A stretch of DNA of 64,000 nucleotides, taken from assembly GCA_031841125.1 (NCBI GenBank), contig CM063108.1:71086344-71150343 (forward strand), written 5' to 3'. Under the pieces are notes generated by a model. It saw nothing but the letters and a program-made list of their open reading frames with translations, was not told the origin of the DNA and did no database searches. Positions within the stretch are counted from its first letter, which is position 1; each line of letters starts with the position of its first letter. A program made the position numbers and the translations under genes. The DNA is from Acanthococcus lagerstroemiae. Its lineage: Eukaryota > Arthropoda > Insecta > Hemiptera > Eriococcidae. Shown piece by piece: positions 59,155 to 64,000 of the stretch.

Positions 59155-59374
59155 TGAAAGGTACAAAAAAGGTACGACTGAGTTTTAGTTTTCAACATTT
59201 AATAGAGAAAAATAACAAGCAAAGTGTAATAACGATACGAAACGAAAAACGAACTGAACTGCAACGGACTGCAAACTAAAAACTACAATCTACTAGTTAC
59301 AAGCTTATATTATTGTTCAATAAGAGACTGCGTGGCGTCGCCAGCAAAGACCTTCATACTCGAACGTCTTAACA
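59155..59374 (-). repeat. Bel-Pao LTR (3' LTR), about 220 bp
   Basis: The LTR starts TGTTAAGACG at 59374 (minus) right after a short purine-rich GCGGGGAA, as expected for the polypurine tract. ATTAAA is the likely polyadenylation signal. The end near 59155 (CTTTCA) is approximate. The preceding pol ORF stops inside the first bases of the LTR. Confidence 0.65.
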
Positions 59375-59863
59375 TTCCCCGCAGGGAAGTGGAACTAAAG
59401 ACCGGACTGAACGGCGAAAGGTGGAATTAGCGGTCTTAACGTCGACGACTCGCACTTCAGCATTTTGGCCAGGGTACAGCTTCATGATTCGACCCAATTT
59501 CCAAGCTGCAGGTGGCACGTTGTCTTCTTTAAGAATGACAATAGTGTCCACAACAATATCAGACTTGTTTTTTGACCATTTGGTGCGTGACTGTAGTTGG
59601 GCCAAGTAATCGTTGCGCCAAAACTTCCAAAATGATTGTAAACGGGTTTGATATGACAGCAACAGCGACTCAACTTTGATAACGCCTGGTACAGGTACTC
59701 CGGACTCCGACAAAGACAGCAACGAATCCCCAACTAGGAAGTGCGCAGGGGTGATAACGTTCAACTTGCCGTGGAAGCTGAATGCATTGGTCGTGACTTC
59801 GAGCTGAAAGATTCGTCGTATGCCGAAGTTCCTCAGCCGGTTCGAGAATAAGAGAGACATCAT
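59369..59863 (-). pseudogene. C-terminal end of Bel-Pao pol (DUF5641 region), 5'-truncated
   Basis: The frame contains LNVITPAHFLVGDSLLSL, LQSFWKFWRNDYLAQLQSRT, KWSKNKSDIVVDTIVILKED, NVPPAAWKLGRIMKLYPG and VRVVDVKTANSTFRR. This is the conserved region after the integrase core of Bel-Pao elements (TPAHFLIG...W..DYL.QLQ.R.KW......vvi..dn.PP..W.lGri...hPG.DG..RVv.vkT..g...RP). Upstream on the minus strand (beyond 59880) no integrase, RT or gag can be read, so only the 3' end of the element remains. The start of the ORF (FSNRLRNFGIRRIFQ) looks frame-shifted. The stop TAA at 59371-59369 lies in the LTR. Confidence 0.85.
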
Positions 59864-59879
59864 CCGAGCTCACAGGCTA

Positions 59880-62001
59880 TGGTGCTGGTGCAAATGAAAC
59901 CAAAACTGAAAACTCTATGCATTTGTAGTCTACCTTTAGTTTTAGAGAGAATACAATAACAGATAGATATTTGCTTGAATTATGATTCGAATTCCAAAAC
60001 TCATCTTAGCCTTTTAACATGTACATAGACAAAGGTTCGTAAATTTGTGATCCATTTTCAATATACCTGCTAGTCGTTGCTGTCATTCGATATCTTTACA
60101 TAGTATACTGACCATCAAATAAATTAACGTGTAATTTGTGAAGTTTTTCTCTCCTCTCAATGAGTACCGTTATCTCCTTCTCGCTTGTCCACTAAAATGT
60201 GAACAATCAAAGAAATTTTAAAGAAAATTGATTTACCTGCAGAAAAATTTCAAACTATAAAATGGAAATTTATGATGCCTTGAGGTACACATGACTCAAT
60301 AAAAAAAAATTGAAATTTATGAAAATCAGAAACGTATGGACATTTTAAATGAACAGAAATTTGAGTATTCAGAGTTCGTATTTGTATTACTGTATTACAA
60401 TTCAATCTTGGAAGAAATGATAGATTTGCTTGGAGCACAAAATTTGTCAGGAAGAAGGAAAGTTAGCTTGAAAATGTCTTACAAATGTATAATTTACCGA
60501 AATGTTCATCTCCCGCTAACTAGTTGTCTCGCGACCTGTCTGTGTTCTTACGATCCTCCTCATAACATCGGTTTACCGAGTCAATAATTAGCTGACTTGA
60601 TCACGTGTTCTTAAATTTAAATTCTTGTCGAAAATAAATCGTCAATCGATTTTCCTGTATAATGAGGATCAATCCTTTTCGCCTTCCAATATGAAGCAAA
60701 AACTGAGTAGACGTTCAGGATTTAATTTTTGCCCTCCTGTAAACGTAGATCTCTGTATATTACATTGAAGATGAAGAAAAAAGGCTTTCAAATGCTTCAG
60801 AAAATAAGAAGGTTAGAATCAAAATTACTTTCGAGAACTCTACTCCTTTCCTGATCACCTGACAACCTTGCACTTTTTCGACATCATCACGAGGTATGGA
60901 CTCTGGAGCCTTTACTTTAAAATCGAGCAGAAATAATCAATTTCTGTTTTGATTTATATCAGCTTCGATTTCCAAAGCTACTGAATCTTGGAACAACTTT
61001 TTATTACTTTTATTCGGGAAATATGTCGTAGACTATCTCCAGGTCTTCGACTTCGATGCAATGATCAAAACACTCCTACCGCCCAGGACTAAGAAAACAC
61101 GCTTGTAGTTGTATATGTGCAAATAATAATAGTACAAGACGATCGATAAAGGCGCGTGCAAATTTTCAATTTTATCTGGCTATACGACGTTTTTACGTTC
61201 GTGCTCGAGAAAGTTGAAATATGTTTAGTACCGTTGTTAACCCGACAAGCGTATGTACACAATCGGATTCATCCCCCTGGCGGAGCAATCTGCGAAGAAC
61301 AGCCAGTCGTTTCCGTTTCCTCTCCAAAGAAATTTAATTTTACAAGACGTTGTCCTTCAACGACGAAAACCTTTTCTCGTTACAGTCGCCCGTGTATCTT
61401 GTCATTACATTTGGGTAAACGATCCACCTTTCCACCGTCGTCCAGATGTCACCTCTGCAACATGCAGGTCAGCATTTCGTCACTTTTCGCGAAAAACTTG
61501 AATTATAGAAAAATGAGCCAATGAAATCAGTTTCATTTTTTTTTTTTACTGGAATTTGGCAACACTGTTTAATGCAAGGAAGTAAAAGCTGTGAAGTGAT
61601 AACGTACTATCGTGAAAAGGAATGTGGAAATCTAAAAAAGTTGAAGTTTTCCTATAAACATTTTATATTATGAAGGGGTCTGAGGTCAGCGCGGAAATAA
61701 AATAGCCAATGTATATAATATAAACAGGAGCAGTTAAGTAATTTTCTTGAAGAGTAATGAATATTCTGCCGGAAGAGACAAATTTTAATAGAAAAACTTA
61801 CATTTATTACAAAATTATTTAAATGGCGGCATTAGAAACTTTTAAAATGCTATTTTGCCGAAAAATGGAACATGGATATTTCGTTTTTCGCCCTATGATC
61901 ATTTCGCGTTTTAATACCAACCTAGAGATTTTTATCAACTGTTTTTACAGTCGACTTCGAATGACGAGTTGTTATTTTAAATTTCGCGTAAAAAATAAAA
62001 A

Positions 62002-62049
<48 letters not shown>

Positions 62050-62230
62050 AAAAAAAAACAAAAAACAACAACAACAACTGAAAATAGAAAATTCTGAACT
62101 AATCTAAAGAAGGTCTGAAATATAAGGAATGTCGTAAATTTGGAATTTTAGTGATATATGAAAACTTCAGTAGATAGTATGTGAACAAATAGAAAATTAA
62201 AAGCGCATATACTCGCGTAAAACAGGTGCT
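59880..62230 (+). other. Intron DNA without recognised gene
   Basis: AT-rich, with scattered short ORFs that have no domains. 61150-61510 has overlapping ORFs of 122 and 82 codons whose content I do not recognise. Confidence 0.45.
62002..62049 (+). repeat. (TGTC)n(TC)n microsatellite
   Basis: Seven to eight TGTC units followed by about nine TC units and an A-rich/CAA tract. Confidence 0.95.
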
Positions 62231-62299
62231 AGCTGCGAGTGCTCACCTGGAAATCGTGGTACAAACCTAAATTCCGACATCTGCGCCAGATATACGCTA

Positions 62300-62510
62300 G
62301 ATTTAGCGCATCCGGCTGTGGGGAACCTGAAATTTCCAGGTTAGTGCTGGGAACTCTAACCTCGGTCAGTAGGGGGCCCCATGGTGAACCTCGCAGCATG
62401 CGCGCACCGGAAGCGGAAAGCGAAATGGGGGCACGGGCCGGCCTCAAAGCGTCCCTCCGGCCACTGATGTGATACTCGAAAGGGTAGTTTCCGGGTTCAG
62501 GGGTGCGGTG
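62300..62510 (+). mobile_element. GC-rich LINE tail related to the R1-type 3' UTR
   Basis: 62322-62385 (CCGGCTGTGGGGAACCTGAA ... CTCGGTCAGTAGG) is about 80% identical to the reverse complement of 57777-57842, the 3' UTR of the R1-type element. The orientation is opposite, so it is a separate insertion on the plus strand. It abuts the Jockey-like gag fragment directly. Confidence 0.55.
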
Positions 62511-62524
62511 TCTCAGGGGCCACT

Positions 62525-62923
62525 TTGGCAGGCGTGCATCACCATACAAGTACCGAAAAATGGCTTCGTTGCGGAGACAGCTGTCATGTCTCCAAGAACT
62601 GTAAGCAGTCGAAAGAAGCACCCCCGCGCTGTGCAAACTGCAAAGGTAATCATTCTGCCAACTATTGTGGCTGTCCGTACCACCAGAGCAAGCTTCCGCC
62701 CAACAGCCAAGCTACGAGAGTCTCAGCTGTCGACCGTATCAAATCTTCTTCCTCAGGAAGTTTTACTCTTAACAATGTCTCCTACGCAGCAGCCGCCTCT
62801 TCATCATCTGCCGCTCATCCAGTGGCTGTTGAAACATTGTCACACCCTGCCGATAACATCATGGCCATCCTAAAACGGATGGAACCTCCCAGCATCAAAT
62901 TGAAACAAAACTGTCTACCTTAG
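62525..62923 (+). pseudogene. Jockey-like gag (ORF1) C-terminal part with zinc knuckles
   Basis: The frame reads CGDSCHVSKNCKQ and PPRCANCKGNHSANYCGC, i.e. two CCHC-like knuckles (the second C-x2-C-x4-H-x4-C is complete; the first lacks the canonical GH spacing), then a Ser/Ala-rich linker to a stop at 62923. The N-terminal part of ORF1 is missing. Family role: RNA binding in the LINE ribonucleoprotein. Confidence 0.75.
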
Positions 62924-62986
62924 AATCTCGTATCGCATCGCTAGAAGCACGGTAGCTCCTAGTTCCCCTCGTAAGAAAACCAACTA

Positions 62987-63480
62987 ATGACTTCCCCATC
63001 GTACCTGAAGCTCGTCTGTTGGAATGCTAACAGACTCTCTTCTCGTAAATTGGAACTGGAATCGCTCCTTTACAATAACTGTATCGACGTAGCGTTAATT
63101 TCCGAAACACACTGTTGCTGTTCGTTTCAATCACCACGATATCAACGTAGAGAGTATTTATTGTCCCCTTCGCTGCACTCAAAACGACACGGAATTCATC
63201 AGTCTTTTTACCAGTCTAGGTTCAAGATGGATCTTCGGTGGCGACTACAACGCCAAGTATCCTGCATGGATGGGGCTCACGGCTAGCCACTCCTCGGGGT
63301 CGTTCAGTCTACCGGGCTCTCAACATGTCCAATGGCTTCACAGTTCCACCGGGAGGTCCAACCTTCTGGCCGGCGGACTTCTCCAAGGTACCTGACACTG
63401 TCGACTTCTTTGCTGTCAAAGGAATTCCCGAACGTAGCCCTCGAATCAATCATTGGAAGCTCCCTCCCACTCCTTTAAAA
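62987..63480 (+). pseudogene. Jockey-like ORF2 endonuclease, frame-shifted and truncated
   Basis: The frame starts MTSPSYLKLVCWNANRLSSR and continues LELESLLYNNCIDVALISET, an APE-endonuclease start with catalytic-type N and E (WNAN, SETH). After a frame change near 63190-63240 the reading is GGDYNAKYPAWMG, SRLATPRGRSVYRAL and GGPTFWPADFSKVPDTVDFFAVKGI, the middle of the same domain. At least two frameshifts are needed to join these parts. Sequence after about 63480 no longer matches. Confidence 0.75.
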
Positions 63481-64000
63481 AAGTCTTCAACTTTTCTCAT
63501 ACGCCATGTTTTTAGAAGGAAGAAAAATTTCAATTGATTACCGCGTGAAATGATTCAATATTTATTCATCGTACGAACATTCAGTTACCAGGATACTGAA
63601 ACTGACATCTAGAATGTAGGTGTCTTACTGTTCGTCCATTTTTAGACAAACAAAAAGTAGCCTTATGCAGTGGTCCCGATATGTTGTTATTCATTTTCTG
63701 ATTCGAGCTATGACCAACGATAGCGAAAGCTTCAATTCAGTTAGGAAGCTAAAATTTCAATATTTTGTTCCCAAAAGTAAAACTAAGGTCGAGTCCGTAA
63801 ATGAGCCTCATCTGACCATTCGAGAGGGCGAGGCAGAATTTTCTTTTAAAAGTTCTATTTCGCGAACCGTAAGTTCTATCAAACTTTTGATGACAAAACG
63901 CTATTTTTTTTTAATTTACAAATTTGGCTGTAATAATAATGATGATAATTTTTTTCCCGTAGAATCAGTGATTCGTGAAATTTTTAATTGTTATGGCCTG
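63481..64000 (+). other. AT-rich DNA to the window end
   Basis: No coding frame or element recognised. It presumably still belongs to Syntaxin 1A intron 3. Confidence 0.5.

Larger units (their letters stand above)
62525..63480 (+). mobile_element. Jockey-like non-LTR retrotransposon fragment (gag end and endonuclease start)
   Basis: Gag zinc knuckles are followed 60 bp later by the start of an APE-type endonuclease ORF, the usual ORF1-ORF2 order of Jockey-clade LINEs. Both frames carry damage, and the sequence leaves the element around 63480, well before any reverse transcriptase. It is thus a truncated internal piece. Confidence 0.75.

Overview
This window looks like nuclear DNA of an arthropod, most likely an insect and possibly a hemipteran. 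It is AT-rich, its genes are split by GT-AG introns, and it is crowded with transposable elements. There are no bacterial-style operons, and I recognise no rRNA, tRNA or CRISPR array.

Three host genes can be supported. (1) The last three exons of a mitochondrial elongation factor Tu (TUFM-like) gene lie at 1974-2774 on the plus strand; its upstream exons must be left of the window. (2) A complete four-exon gene for the GTPase Ran lies at 10425-9357 on the minus strand and encodes 213 residues. (3) The first three coding exons of Syntaxin 1A lie on the plus strand at 12252-12284, 14501-14587 and 52035-52134. Ran and Syntaxin 1A are divergent, with about 1.8 kb between their start codons. Syntaxin 1A intron 2 is 37.4 kb, more than half of the window, and its remaining exons lie beyond the right edge. 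Most of the repeats sit inside this gene.

Layout: 1-1400 is the 5' part of a retroelement with a DUF4780-type ORF on the minus strand. 1974-2774 is TUFM. 2775-9356 is intergenic and holds a 940-bp hAT-type element with a perfect 8-bp target duplication. 9357-10425 is Ran, and 10426-12251 is the shared upstream region. 12252-52134 is the Syntaxin 1A gene. Its intron 2 contains a larger relative of the hAT element with nested palindromic MITEs (15311-18097), a decayed RTE-like LINE split by a hAT-like MITE (22878-26046), a MITE family with CAGGGTGTCTACA-like ends (28736, 33292, 35190), a piggyBac-type MITE flanked by TTAA (30892-31524), a 393-bp hAT-type MITE with tandem TTGCTACACC units (35509-35901), an LTR (39118-39349), and several short TIR elements. 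After exon 3 come a PIF/Harbinger-like foldback, an R1-type LINE 3' end, a 0.4-kb foldback, a Bel-Pao pol end with its LTR, and a Jockey-like gag/endonuclease fragment.

The most striking object is a complete P-type DNA transposon at 39568-43726. It has 31-bp terminal inverted repeats with one mismatch, a perfect 8-bp target duplication (GTTCAAAC), and a six-exon THAP-domain transposase gene that reads through as 914 residues with no stop or frameshift. It lies antisense inside Syntaxin 1A intron 2 and looks structurally intact. All calls come from reading the sequence; no database search was run.
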